Positions 1-13,076 of a DNA stretch of 64,000 nucleotides are shown in pieces (the stretch's first letter is position 1; every line of letters begins with the position of its first letter). Source of the stretch: Synchiropus splendidus (taxonomy: Eukaryota > Chordata > Actinopteri > Syngnathiformes > Callionymidae). A program made the position numbers and the translations under genes. The stretch covers positions 9,011,501 through 9,075,500 of the forward strand of contig NC_071345.1 in the NCBI RefSeq assembly GCF_027744825.2, written 5' to 3'. A model generated the notes under the pieces. That model worked only from the letters and a program-made list of their open reading frames with translations, was not told the origin of the DNA and did not search any database.

Positions 1-1013
1 GCTTAAGTGATTGTGTTACAGAGAACAGGTGAACTGCGTCTCTCTCCGCCTCCTCCTTTATTTCCCCCTCTCTATTATGATTTACAGGTCCATTCTTCTG
101 GCTCATAACTTGTGCTGTTCTTTTGAAGGTGGGCCGCTCGCTGCTATTGTACCTGCGCAGCTTTGAAGTGCCCGGGTCTTAAATGATGATGAGACGAGGA
201 GAGGGCTTTTCTTCGACAGCCGGTCCAAAGGGGGCTCTTGTTTCTGACAGGTGTCTTTTATAGGAGGGAGTGTGCTGCGCTGGTGTTTTGTTGGGGATCG
301 GGTTCCAGGCCTCCCCATCACCTGCTAATTGAATAACATCAGCTTTGCCATCTGTGGAGATTTACTGGATCTGACCTCAGTGAGCCGCTGAAAATATGGA
401 ACAGTGAGTCATGTCAACCGGGCCCATTGTTCTTGATGCGACCAGAATAGATTTCATTCCTGTTTGCTGGTGACTGGTCGTGATGCAGTCGGCAGCAGGC
501 GAGCTTGAGGAAGATTCAGATGATTCACCACGGAGGAACAAATACTCACCGGAGGTGTAATCTTAGCCCTCTGGCTGGCAGTCCGCAGGAATCAGAGTCC
601 TCATTGTTCCTTTGTCAGCAGCCACATCTTCATTCTTCTCTATTTTGAAACATTGATTATTATGAGCCATTATTATTCACTTAAAAATAACAGGAACAGT
701 TTTTAATTTATCACCTGACACCTGCTTCCTGTCTTGAAGAATGAAGTTAACATCTTAGACACAGTGAAACGCCCCAAATTTTGACGCTTCCTCAGGATAT
801 ATCAGTCTTTTTTTTTTCTTATTTTTGGCCTTTAAAATAGAATAGTTTCACCCATTACAGTAATAGCATTGAAATGAAAAATGACTAGAAAAACACCTGT
901 ATGGCTCTGTATTAAATAATCCAAATGACCGACAGCAGGTGGCAGTAGTATTCTGTGATTTGCTCGCACAACACGCACTGAGAAAGTGCAGTTAGAGAAT
1001 GGTTTATGAGAGA
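1..1013. other. Intergenic, no gene seen
   Basis: Mixed-composition single-copy-looking sequence. Short open frames on both strands lack domains. Nothing recognisable beyond short A- and T-runs. Confidence 0.5.
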
Positions 1014-1281
1014 TATACAAGTAACATCCAACTTACGACCATCTGTACTTACAACCACGGCCAGCAGATTTTTTTTATTATTATTATTATGGCACAGCAG
1101 CAGGTAGCAGCTCGGCATCACACACGACGGCACCACAGTATCCCAGCACCTCACTCTCACACAGCCATCTACCACTACAGTAGTAGCTATAACCCTCGCC
1201 TCGGCTACTTTGAATGGCATTCGACTTAGGTCCAATCTGATTTACAACTGGTTGGTAAGTAAGTCGGATGTTACTTGTATA
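1014..1281. mobile_element. MITE-like element with 23-bp terminal inverted repeats
   Basis: The left end 1014-1036 (TATACAAGTAACATCC...) is the reverse complement of 1259-1281 with one mismatch in 23. Both sides are flanked by GAGAGA (1008-1013 and 1282-1287), a possible target-site duplication, though a low-complexity one. The inside has no transposase. Partial inner repeats of the ACTTACGACC type are present. Confidence 0.6.
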
Positions 1282-3759
1282 GAGAGAAGCAGACAGTCCT
1301 TGGCAGAGAAGAATATAATCCAAGACGTACAAGTCATCACAGAGAAGAATGAAGATGAGGTCAATTCGGCACCTGAAGCAGAGCCACTCACAGTGCCGGC
1401 CAAGACTTTCCAAGCAAACACTACTGGCAGGTTACTTCAGTTTTCAAAATCTACATTGTTTTGGCGAGGAGAGCAAGTGTCAAGCGAGTACTGTAAGCTA
1501 AAACTTCTCATCTGTAGCCCTTGTTTTGAATTCCTACACTTCTGTTTTCACAACATTTGATCGACACACTCAAACTCATAAGGCCACAAGGGATGTGTGT
1601 CACGACTGACACTGTGGCGGTGCAATAAAGAAAGTGGTTTCTGCCACTGAATATAAAGATTTGCCAAAGACACCGTCCCTGGACTTGGTCCAGCGTGCAA
1701 CTTTTGTTTTCATTGTCGAGGTGAACAGCTGCAGGGAAGCACTTGTGCTTGAGTTTCACCTCCAGACTGACTCAACACAACTCTGCGAGAAGGAAGTATC
1801 TTATAGTGGATCACAAAAAAAAAAAAAGCAGCTCTTCACCTGCCCACATTAATGTGCCGCCTGAGATACGGTCCATTCACATGTTCGCCAGAAGAGGTGC
1901 TGTAATCCGAACCCTTAAACACAAGCTATCAGACAAAGGCTGCATGACAGCATCATATTCGGTTACTCAGCTGGGCGCAGGCAAGCTGGTGGAGAGAGTG
2001 AGACAGTGTCTCTCCGGGGCCAGTGGATACCGTCTGTCACGGCCCGTGGTCTGGAGTTCAAGGCCAGAAACTGGATCAGCATTGTCTCAGTCCGGCTTGT
2101 TTGCATAACAGCGTGTGGTCAAAAGCTTTCAGCTACTTGTTGTTTGAAAGCTTGTAAGTGTATTTAATGAAGCGCTCACAGCAACTCACAGAACAAGGGT
2201 TACATACCTGACACTTGCAACTCTATTCTTCTCCAATGAAGCTGCTGGTAAACTCACATAAAATGAGCATAATGAACACAAATGTATTTGCACATCTACT
2301 TGAGAACATTGTGACATGATTATTATGACCATTAGGATCAAAGGTCCAGTCATGAGTTTATATAAATTGTTGACAATTAAACTAGTCAGCACGAGTGTTT
2401 AACATCTGCTGTGGTCAGTACTTTATTTAGCTTTATGTAGCTGGAGCTAGGGACAAAACTAGCCTTAAACATAACCTTAAAATCCATTGTGAAATGGACA
2501 GGAAACCGATGGAGTGTAGACGGAGTGACGTTGCCAGTTTTTAAGGGCCTTTTCCATTGCAGTACAGGGGACGGTTTATATTTGTATGTAAAGTGAAATT
2601 GTCAGATGCTGGGCAAATGTCTTGACTAAATTGAGGACTGCATAATATAGTAGTAGCAAAAGCTTTTATCAGTGGTGGTGAAAGACAAACGTTTTTTAGT
2701 TCGATGATGGTTTTTCTCCTTTAGATATCAAGGAAAATATAACTAGTCAGCTCCACTCATTTCTCTGAAAGAAGAGGGCAACAGCTCAAATGAACCTCCC
2801 ATCAGAACTGGTGTTGCACAGTATCTTTGCTTTGGACATATTTATATTCATCTTTTTGAAGATTATTTTAAAGTTTACATCATGTACATCTGATATAGGA
2901 CAATGAGAACAAAGTTAAGTTCTTAACTTCCTGTTTTGAAAACCAAACAATCGTGGTTCAGAAGATATAGGAAAGATGGTCATGAGTTTGTCCCAAGGTG
3001 GAGTTTAACTCCACCGTGCGGAGAAGGTGGCACCTCTACAGAGTGTCGCCTTGTTACTCGACATATTTGGTGGCAGTTTCACATGTGACTACATTGAGAG
3101 AATGAGCATCAGAAGAAAAACTATCCAAATGCCATTCAGTACGTTTTGGGTATTGCAGAAATGGGATTCTACCGTGACAAGTCACTAGACCTCCACAGGA
3201 CAAGACTATTCAAGTTCCTCAGAAGACTTATGTTGATACATGCATCACTACAATCAAGTACTCGCGGTAAAACAGGAGCTATATCTGAACTGATGTGAAC
3301 AACGCTAGTGCTTTTCGTCAAGTGATCCCACCACAACAGCCATTTGAGCAAGACTTTTACCCAGAGATGTTGAAACTGGGACCAAATCTTTTTCTCCCTG
3401 CTGCTCCACATGTTGACCTAGATATGAATGACAGTTCAAGGGCAGTGTTTCGGTGGAACCCTGGCTCTCTGCCGCATCACAATGAAGCGTTGGAAAACTG
3501 GCTGGTCAGTGGAAACAAACCTCAGCCACGTGGAAGCGAATAACATCAGCTGCTCTCTCTCCATTAACCCCAGTACAAACACCTCTGTTTGGCTGCGTGT
3601 GAAAGACTGTGGTAAGCAGAGATGCTGGTGTGTTTGCATCACTGAACCCGAGTGCAGCTCTGCCGCAGATCTGCAGCCAGATAACGGGGACGCGCAGGCC
3701 GCCGCGGGGGACGGCCATCTGGGTTCGTCCCGAGGCTAGCATTGTCTTCGCTGGGTTTG

Positions 3760-3760
<1 letters not shown>
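1282..3760. other. Intergenic, no gene seen
   Basis: Includes an A-run (1816-1827) and open frames up to about 120 codons, such as 1743-2108 and 1210-1560, with no family signature. Some parts (about 2520-3200) resemble decayed repeat DNA but I cannot name a family. Confidence 0.45.

Positions 3761-3791
<31 letters not shown>
3761..3791. repeat. (TG)n microsatellite
   Basis: About 15 uninterrupted TG units. Confidence 0.95.
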
Positions 3792-3793
<2 letters not shown>

Positions 3794-5269
3794 GTGCAAA
3801 TACTTTTGCAGTAAATAAGCTCTCATCCAGTGGTTTGCCTCCAGTGCGACGGCCCGGAGAGAAGTGGGACTGAACACACAGCTGTCCGTCACCATTATCA
3901 GTGATGGATGAAGCGGCGGCTGCTTCAGCGGCATGCCCGGCGCTCACTCACTCGGATGTGTCTTATTTAAGCGTAAGCAGGAATCTGCTCTGTGACGCAC
4001 CAGTATCACCGTGGATGCATTTCTAAGTAGCTGCTGCTGAAGAGGCGTCCTTCACCGAAGGGTCGTTTTCGCACAGATCAATATGTTTGCAGCAACTGGA
4101 GCAGCATGAATTGAAGCAGATTTAATTAAATACAAGTACAGGGGTCCCAAGGTGGTGTGGTCTACGGTGAAGGGCTCATTTGTCACACCTTCTTTGTTAG
4201 CACTGAACTGCATGGAGGACCTCAAACACACCAGGAGAGTCAGGGACTATCAGACTGTCCTTGTCTTGCTTCCATCTCAGGAGACCATGACTGCTGCTGA
4301 ACGCACTGGCCATTTCTTCTGCGGAGCAGCTTCATGGACAGGCTTGGTTGGTGTAGCAGTGCATCGAAGACATTCAGATCGGATCTCAAAAGGTCGCTCT
4401 ATCGCGTCCTCGGTAGTGACACCCAAATCTCATGACAACCACGGAGCACGGCTGATTCAAATTTGTTTTGTTCTTAAGCTCCAATGACTCGTGAGAGCTT
4501 CAACCAATCCAGTGACTACAGTCATTTTGAAATGATGTCATGTCTGTGTACATCCATTTTTAACAGCCAGATCTGGCACACAGGCCTTGAGTTTGACATG
4601 CGTGAGCTTACATGAACTATGTCTTCAAAGATCCATGTGTGTCCATGACGCCGCACAAGGTCTTAGACCGAAGTGACACTAGCTTCTTCTTCCAGTTCTC
4701 CTTCAGCATCTTTCATCTTATTTACTGCATCATTCTTTAGCGTTAGCTAACTCTTAAGCCCTTAGGGCCATTCTTTACATCTTACATTTCCATCGCTCAC
4801 GATCATGATTCTATTGCAAATTCCTTGTTAGCGTATATGCTACTGTGTTGGACTTGTATTTAGAATTGTTTATAAACAGCATGTGTGTGCAGTAGTGCCT
4901 TGAATAACAGGTGAGCTAGCTTTATTAGCTCCCTCGCTAGTTTCCCCTCCCAACATTAGCACTTGTGGAAGTATTGTTCCTGTTTTGGGGTTCATTTTTT
5001 TTGTTTTTGTTGTGTATTTTCACTCCAATTTCTCATATCCTGAGCAAGGAAAGCCGACAGTAAAAGCGTCCTAGGAATTTAGTTGTCAGTTGTAATGATT
5101 AAAATGCACTGTACATTCATTACAAAGCACCGCTGGACTTCCATAGGCTCAACACTTGCGGCTGAAAAATGCAGTCGATGCTGGAGACAGAAGGAAATCA
5201 ATTCAGCGGCTTGAGCGGCGAGCTGCTCTTGAGCAGGAGAGGGATGAGAGGCGAGGTGAAACCCGACGG
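3792..5269. other. Intergenic with a possible hAT-type remnant
   Basis: No gene seen. Around 4565-4605 the text GATCTGGCACACAGGCC followed by TTGAGTTTGACATG resembles the end of widespread hAT-like nonautonomous elements of vertebrates. The same phrase type recurs at 44431-44475. Family assignment is from memory and tentative. Confidence 0.35.
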
Positions 5270-5660
5270 TGTTCGCCGCTAATTAAAGCAATCGCCGCCT
5301 CGCTCGACTTCACCTCGTCCTCTACCGAAGCCGATTTCCACCAATTCATTCTCCTCTTGAAACTAGCATTAGAGCGTCTTCGCCAGCGTCGCGGCCGCTG
5401 TCCCTCCAAATCTAATTCCTCTGTAATTAACCTTGTGTAATCCTGACGGATGTCCAACGCTGCAGCCCAGGTTTTCCCCATTAGATTAGTGAGCACTGAC
5501 TCATATTTGCGCGACGCCATTGTCCGACTCAACAGCTGTCAAACACGAGCGATGGGCATTAGCCCACAATTAAACATGCTAATATTTCTGATCCTCTTAT
5601 GAGCGTGAGGCTGCTGGATGAGGTGGAGCCGGCTAATCTACGCCATCTGAGCTAGCAACA
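5270..5660. promoter_or_regulatory. Candidate conserved noncoding element
   Basis: Compositionally distinct, CpG-containing stretch with homeodomain-type cores (GCTAATTAAAGC, CTGTAATTAACC, CACAATTAAACATGC) and no stop-free conserved frame. It looks like a teleost developmental enhancer by motif content only. Confidence 0.3.
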
Positions 5661-8600
5661 GTAGCAAGTGAAGCGAGAGGGGGGATTTGGGTGGTTTCAG
5701 TAAATCTAATAAGAGTCGCTGACTTGCGTCTGGGAGGCCAAGAGATCAGAAACAGACTTGGGTTATTAAAATTGGGTCCTGTGCGGAGCGCTGATCCATC
5801 AGGCGAGTGACAGCCGCGCAGACAAGCTTGAGATGAAGCGGTTCTGGTTGATGAGCGTCTGGAGAGTCCATCATTGAGTCATGGATTTGATTTGGATTTT
5901 ACCTTCTACTGCCCAATCCCAAGGAGTCCTCAAGCCAGAATGCCATTCTAATCTCTGACCTTATTCTAGTATGAGTCTTGAGGAGATGACAGAGCTTGTC
6001 AGTTCTGGCAACCAAAATCATGACGGTCATGAACCAAACCCCAAGACACCAGGGGCGAATTCCTGGAGGGTTGAGGAATACCCAGACTACCGATAATGCT
6101 TTGCGTATATTCAGCCAATAAAAAATGTTGGCCAAGAAAGTGAGCCACTAATGTACGTATTTTCTGTGTTAATGGAGGTATAAATGTTCTGAAAACCATT
6201 CTACTATCTTAGCTTGTTTTCTAGATTTGTTTTTATTTTACAATCTTTTGCCAATCTTCTTCGTCTTCTGAATTGACTGAGTGAAGGCGGCTTTTGCGTG
6301 ATGCTGCCCCCCACTGTCTGAGGACGCATCTGCATTTAAGGGGCGTCCCATTTCTAAATCACACATAGCCCTTAACGCTTGGTTTTGAAGGTTAAGATTG
6401 AAAACTCGTACTCTAGTTCGATTTTTTGCCACTTTTAATCAGAAATATGAGATGTTCCAGGTCAGGATCTCACCATCCAAGTTTGGGCCCACTCTAGCTA
6501 ACCTTAAACAGAAGCCAACTATGACACCTGATTCTGGATCTCAGAATTAGAAAGCTGTGGACATGGACGTTCTCAGGTTTGAATTATAAAAAGGCACTGT
6601 GCAGTAGAGCTTGAAGGCCTATGGCGACCTCTTGCTCGGATTCAATTCATTCTGCAAATAAGTATTAAGTTTCATTGATACACAGAGCAGAAGATACTAT
6701 GATTCGATTATTTTCTGTAAACTCAAACTCCCGGCTTGAGGACCAAGTCCAGCCCACCAGGTTCTCTTTAGTGGTCCGTACATGTTTTCATTTGTTTATT
6801 TTTGGCAGAGAGCTAAAGAAGGTGGGAAGGGTGCAAGTAAAGCAATGGGTTTCTGCACCTTCAGGTTCCACTCTTTAAAGCGCCCAAAAACCTGGCTTCC
6901 CTCCAATATTGCAGCTGTTGCATCTTCCTGTACAGAGGTTATGTTTTCCATTGTTTCCATCTATGTTTTTTTAAGCTTCAGTTGAGCCTGTCTGAGGTCT
7001 ACTTGTGTGAGACATCTTTCAAACGTCCCCTGAACTTTCTACATCGCCCTCCACCATCTGACCTCCAGTATACACCTTCCACAGAGGCCACTCCTACAAA
7101 GGGGTCAAGCAGAATCACTTCCAATCGAGCGGATTTAAGAAGCAGCCCTTAAATATCGGCTTTGTCGTCCGCACGTCTCTGATCCATTGTTAAAACCGCG
7201 CAGTTTGGGATGTGACCTCGCTGTCTCCGCCAGTGGTGCGCAGATGAGCACCGGAGCAACTGATGATGACGGGGGATATTGAAAGACGAGTCACCCCGCC
7301 GCTTCCCTCGCTCCACGATTCATTAACCCGATTTCCACTGAGCTCTGTCCCACATGTGTCAGAGAGGCGCCTGCTGAGGATCCCGCCGCCCTCCGACTCG
7401 GTTCCTCTGCCCCATCGCACTCCAAATCACTATTGAACTGACAGATAACTGTCAACGGGTGAGGTCAGCGGCAAAGTGTCGATAACCTTCTTAAGAAAGC
7501 GCCGCGTGATTCATGATTCCTATTGACTGATCTCCTCCTCTGCACACGCCGCGGGGATGGTCAGAGTTTACCGTCCAAATTTCTGCTGCTCCGGGCTTTT
7601 TAAAACTCAATAGGGATGTAATGGAGGTCAGTAGTTTCAGGGAGATATGAATTCATAATAGATGTAGTAGTGTTTACACAACCAGAAACCGCAGCATCAC
7701 ATACTAATGAGTTACTCTGGAGGAACGCGGCTTCCTTTTATGACGTTCTGAGCGAGCGCCTTCCTAGAACCTGCGGCTGATTTACCGCTCTCAAATACTC
7801 ATGAGGCTTTGAAACATATATTCATTACAGATGCTTTAAATCTTCTGTTCACAGACAAGTTGCTTAAATGAGAACACACTTGGTGGAAAACAGAGGAAAA
7901 AGCCGCAGCAAAATTGCAACTGAAGGTCACAAATCTTGACTCACCTTATAAATTCATGGATTAAAAACGTATATGGATTAGTTAGATGAGAAATTAAAGT
8001 ATAGATGATAATTATTAAACAGCTTTTGTTTTGCATATCCTAAATATTTCCTGTCCTACTGGTAATTTTGCAGCGCATAGTATTGTTTGTTTAACACACA
8101 ATTAAAAAATAAATAAATAAAACTTGAAAAAAATATTTATTTTTTTATATAAAAATTATAAATAGAAAATAAAAACTTAAGAGCAAAATACATGGCACAT
8201 CTAAATGATATTTTGTCTGTATAAAGATTTGCAGAATAGATGCCACCAATAAACATAGACAGACATTGCTATTAAGCTAGCAAAAAATGCTAAGGAAAAT
8301 TATGTTAACTCCAAAATCCAAATCTTAGAGTACTTTCAGTGAAGAATTTGAACAGCACAAGCATAACTGCGCGACAGCACATTCAGTATTGAAGTAGTAC
8401 TTTCCAAGTTGACATAATTTGTAGTGAAAAAAGGGCTTCAATGGTAGCTGTTGCTGTGGAAAGATTCTGCCAATGGACGATTGATGGAGTGGAAATCCAC
8501 TCAATTTAAGTCAACAGAAAACCCAATATTGACTCGTACAATTGTGCTGGCTCAGTCAAAAAGCCTCGTCAACACTATAACTCAACGTTAATTCATTAAC

Positions 8601-8980
8601 GTCAGTAGCTTCTCCAGTAAGTGGCTCAGTCGCTGACTCGGCGTTCTGAGGTAGATATCAGGTTTTATTTTTAGGAGAAAGGGAAAGTAAGGGATTAAAT
8701 GAAGGACAAAAATTAAAACGTAAAATTTGACAATACTATCAAGCGTTATATAGAGCGTTAGCTAGCGGGCCTAGCCACCTAAGAGAGTAGCGTAACGTAG
8801 GTCAGTCGCAGCCACAAATACTGGACACAAAGCCCAGATGAAGAAGTCAAACCTCCAGATGTTGTCGGCGGATTCACATGATAACATAGTAGCCGACAGC
8901 TCAATGTGAGCAGTGAGAGCAGCTCATCCTGTTGCTGGGCATTTTCGCCGCCCCTCCCTGGGTGAAAGAGTTTAAGAATC
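5661..8980. other. Intergenic, no gene seen
   Basis: 7100-7560 and 7690-7870 are richer in CpG and homeobox-like cores and may also be regulatory. 7960-8330 is AT-rich. No coding exon, RNA gene or named repeat was recognised. Confidence 0.4.
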
Positions 8981-9140
8981 CATTCTGAGGGAATTTAAAC
9001 CTAAATAGTCCGTCGGCTGCTGCGCTCGTGTAATTAACGGCCACACAGAGGCGGGAAGTCGCTCAAATTAATGGCACCCAACACTGGAACTGCTCCAAAA
9101 GTTAATGGCTCATTCTGCGGCTCATGACCCACCAGACTCC
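8981..9140. promoter_or_regulatory. Candidate conserved noncoding element
   Basis: Contains GTGTAATTAACGGCC, TCAAATTAATGGC and AAAGTTAATGGCTC within 110 bp of GC-balanced sequence set in AT-rich surroundings. Clustered TAAT cores suggest an enhancer. No alignment is available. Confidence 0.3.
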
Positions 9141-12100
9141 GAAACTGTCAAACAATTCAACAAGAACGGTGCGGTTGATGTTTCAGCTCCGCACCACGTT
9201 AGAAATTCTGCAGCTGACAAACACAGGATGTAGAAACGATTTTGACCTTGTTCGTCTGGATATAACACGCAAGGAAATAATATAATTCAGAAGCATGAAC
9301 GTTTCTACTGCTAGAGTGTAGAAGACCAACCTTCTCTGCCGCTCATCTGTTTCATGACTACACATCGATACAGATCTGTTGGTGGTTCGAATGAGCAACT
9401 TCCTCTGCAGCAACAATGGCAGATGATTTCAACAACTATCTGATCTTCATTCTTCCACTTTCCTCCTCTCACCTGAAGCCAATAGGTGGGGCCTCTGCTC
9501 ACCTGTTGTTTTTATCCTTTGCTTCATACATACATACTTTTTATTTATTTATTTTTCACTTATTTTATTTGTTTTATTTTTAACCTGTCAACGTTTTTAC
9601 ACTGTGTCATTTTGAAAATATCATTTTTCAATTTATTTATATTATATATTTTTTTATGTTTTAAATCGAACTCACCTTCTAATTCACACTCAATGGACTC
9701 ATTATTTATTTATTTATTATTTAATTGTCACTTTTTTCTGACTCAACAAGTTTGGTCGTCGTAGCATTGAGTCAGTAGATTATAGAGTTGACAAATGGTA
9801 AGGTTCTTTAAACATATAGCTTAAAATAAGTATGGCATGGGAAGTATTTTTTATACAACCTGATAAGTTCACTTCAATATGCAAAACATCTAATGGTGTC
9901 ACCCCAACAGAAACAACAGCACAAACATCCGTCAGTTTTTAAGATCTGCTCTTAATCTAACAAAAGCAGATTGGAATTTAATCTGTTAAACCTCATCTCT
10001 GATTCACTGTTCCCTCGATGTGTTAAGGTCAAGGGTCAGACCCCTCCCTGCTTCCCAGTTATCAACCACACCAAGCATTCGGCCTCCTGCTGGAGCCAGT
10101 CACCCGTTAAATCAGTGCTTACATCACAAACCAGCGTGGAGAGAGTCGGAAAAGCCTTCGACTTTATTCGCTGTTTCGCCTCCGACTCTCACCTCGTGAA
10201 GAACGTCCAGGCACGATGTGCTTTTTCTCTGAAATACAAACACATTGACTGGTGGCGTGAAGCACCGGGGAGTCGCTCAGGCCTGGGGTGACAGCATCGC
10301 TTCACAATTAGCCGCCGACGGTCAATTCGTCTCTCATTGACTTGTACGTCAGACAGCCTCTTATGTGGAGCCCAGCGTTTCCTCAGCTTCACTGGCAGAC
10401 GCCGTTCATTTGTTTTCCCAACAATCCATCTTGATGTATGTGCACGCAAGCAGCCGGTGATTTACGCAAATAAACGCACGCAAATGGCTGAGTACACACT
10501 CGCAGTGCAGGAGGGCCTCTGCCTTGCTTCAGGAGTCATCGCTCTGCGGCCGAGTGGTGCGACGGCTCCAGTTATGTACAGGTCATTTACGTGTTTATAC
10601 CGTGGAGCGCTTTATCACGCAGCAAGCCGGGCAGTGTTGAGCATTTCATGTTGAGTGGAGTGAATGGATGGCACCTGAGGCAGGTAGTAAGAGGAAACCT
10701 CACTCACGCAGGCCCACTCAATCATCTGGTTCCAAAACTGAGACTCAGATTGAGTCCAGCTGAGGCACTCAGGGAAAGGAAAAGACGTTGAAGACATGCC
10801 CTTCAGGATGAGATAGGAGAGACTTTACTGAACCCACATCTGGCTAAGGATCCTGATCATTGAATTGCTTCATATGGCCGCTCAAACAACTGCTAGCTGG
10901 CCGCTCTTGATGCGCCAGGTCTGACAACAGCGTACAGATGATCAGCTCAAGCGCCTTCAGGTTCTCTGCTGCTCAGTTTCATCACCTGACTAAAGGTTTG
11001 TAGGTCACTGCCGTGATGCTTTGTTCATTCAAAAGTCAGAGTTAGAAGAGTCAGAGTCGGAGATACTGAGGTTGTCATTGGGAGAGACTGGAAAGGATAA
11101 GTGAAAACAGCGGGTATTCAAGACTCAACAATCATGGATTCTTCACATTCTTCAACATTCATGAATTTTTTTGAACATAGCGTAAGTCATATCGAGAGAG
11201 AATTAATGGAAGATACAAAAGTGTCTTATTCCGATAATCCAGTTACGTTACGTGAAAATGGCCTTCAGATTGACATTGAACGTGTTCTTTGGAATTTAAC
11301 ACATGGGCATTTTCCCCCCAGCAGTTTCTTCCACTGGAGCTGCTGGTCCTTTCATCGCCAAGACTTCAAACCACGACCCACGAACCCATTTATATTACGG
11401 GTTCCCCACTTGGCGACAGCTCCGCTGCGTTAAACACTCACCTGTTGACTGAAGTGTTGATACAGCAAACTCATGATTCTGCTTTTCCTTTTCAAACACT
11501 GACAGCAGCTGATGGTGCACTCTGGTTTGGGTGTGATCTTACAACAGCGCACTGTAAAAAAGACCGGCTCAGATCGAGCCTCAGATATAAGGACCAGCAG
11601 AGATAAGGAAGCGTCATCTTTCTCCAAGCTCCACCCTTTTCGTGTTGCATCATAATTATCGCCTCTTTTCTCGCTTGGCCGTTTGTCTCTTCACGTTCTG
11701 TACTGGCTGCTGTGTTGTGCAGCCAAGGTTGGTTCTTCCTCCGTTTGAAAAGGCTATTCATGGATTCCTCAATGAATCCAGATTACATTTGTGTGTGTGT
11801 TAGAGAGAGAGAGAGAGAGAAAACTAAAGAGAGAGAAAGGTATTCCGGGGGCCATGCTACAGTACCATCTGTATGCAAATCTCCTCCGACTTTGGTAAAC
11901 TTTGATCAAACACTCAGCCCTGCTTTTCTCTCCCCTCCCGCTCCCTCCTTCTCATCCTCTCTGTCCACTCTTCAATTACCCCAAAACTCTTTGTCGGGCC
12001 GCCGTGTTATTGGGCAACGGGTTTCCTCAAGGAACCGTCTGCGTCCCTCGCAAACATTCAGTTTCTGCCCCAATACTCCGCCACAGCTTCTCCACCATCA

Positions 12101-12300
12101 CACACACACAACCAAAACACACTGTTTCTGAGCACCTGCGGCCACACTGGAGCCCTCAACAGATGGTGACACCCCCTCGCCCCCCCTACCCCCGTCACCC
12201 ACACACACTTCCCTCACAGATAGCCGGGCTCTTGGCAGACCGAGTCCCGAGTGGAGCATGGGTGACGGGCATGCCTTTGTGCAGAGGTTGTGGGCATGTC
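9141..12300. other. Intergenic with T-rich and GA-rich simple sequence
   Basis: 9530-9730 is a T/A-rich low-complexity tract (ATTTATTT units) that creates a spurious hydrophobic frame. 10080-10620 is CpG-containing and may be regulatory. 11791-11820 is a (GT)5 followed by (GA)n microsatellite. No gene seen. Confidence 0.5.
11791..11820. repeat. (GT)5-(GA)9 compound microsatellite
   Basis: A GT run, a TTA interruption, then about nine GA units. Confidence 0.9.
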
Positions 12301-12305
12301 GCAGG

Positions 12306-12326
12306 CACACACACACACACACACAC
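12306..12326. repeat. (CA)n microsatellite
   Basis: About ten CA units, followed by a TTGTGTGTCCACACACA near-palindrome. Confidence 0.9.
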
Positions 12327-12419
12327 TTGTGTGTCCACACACAGTGCGGTCATTGTTTCCTCCATATGGGAAGGTTAACATGTTGAATACAGATCCGGTG
12401 TCGGACAGGACAATAGAAG

Positions 12420-12790
12420 TGTTGTGGCAAGTGTCGGCAATTAATGACAACAGCGGTAATGAAGAGCTCAAAACAGATGATGGGGCAAAACGCGGGCTCC
12501 TACGTGCCACGTTGCCGTCGGCGTTAACGTGCACGTGTCAGTGGGGTGTAAGCCCATTAGAGCCAGTGTCTGGCTCGTCCAGTCGGGCAGGGAGACGGTC
12601 AGCGGGCAGAGGGATAATGGGCATTAATCTGGGGAAAAGCCACCGCCATATGTCCGCTCAACATCGGAGATGGGCACCTCCCAGAGGCACGAGTTAAAAT
12701 TAGCTTCATTTAGGAAATGAGGCTACAATCCTGCTGGAGTTGACACGAGGACGTGTGGCCGAGCGGGTAATAATACGTGTATTTAAGAAG
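12420..12790. promoter_or_regulatory. Candidate conserved noncoding element
   Basis: Dense in TF-like cores: GGCAATTAATGACA, GGGCATTAATCTGG, the CACGTGTC E-box, GCCCATTAGAGCC and GTTAAAATTAGCTTC. It is CpG-bearing, without repeats, between a microsatellite and a LINE scrap. It is among the strongest-looking enhancer candidates in the left flank. Confidence 0.35.
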
Positions 12791-13025
12791 ATTTCCACGA
12801 GGCACACAAACTGCAAACACAACCGTTTGTTGAAGCTTAAATTCAAACCAACTGGACTCGACAATGGAACAAAGCACTTGTCACCAGTGACTGAAACTGA
12901 TACCCGAAACCAATAAACAAGTTTTATTCTTTTTTTCTGTACAACCGAATGCAGTAGCTTAAATTATATTAAGCATTAAATTGGCCCTTTTGCCTTGTTT
13001 TTTAATCATAAAACAAACATTTACC

Positions 13026-13076
13026 TGTGGTGTACCTCAGGGCTCAGTTGTAGGTCCATTTAATTTGTTATTGAAC
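13026..13076 (+). mobile_element. LINE reverse-transcriptase scrap (GVPQGS motif)
   Basis: The frame reads CGVPQGSVVGPFNLLLN, the conserved G-PQGS-PxL block of non-LTR retrotransposon reverse transcriptases. Stops follow within a few codons and no YADD box is in frame, so it is a dead fragment. Limits of the element beyond the motif are unclear. Confidence 0.65.

Noticed and set aside
9486..9764. Hydrophobic 92-codon frame resembling a membrane protein
   Set aside because: Arises from T-rich ATTTATTT simple sequence.
11902..12534. Overlapping 106-158 codon frames on both strands
   Set aside because: Driven by CA-rich and C-rich low complexity; no domain.
12745..12790. GTGGCCGAGCGGGTAA looks like the D-arm of a tRNA-Leu/Ser gene
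   Set aside because: No anticodon arm, T-arm or acceptor stem follows; chance resemblance.
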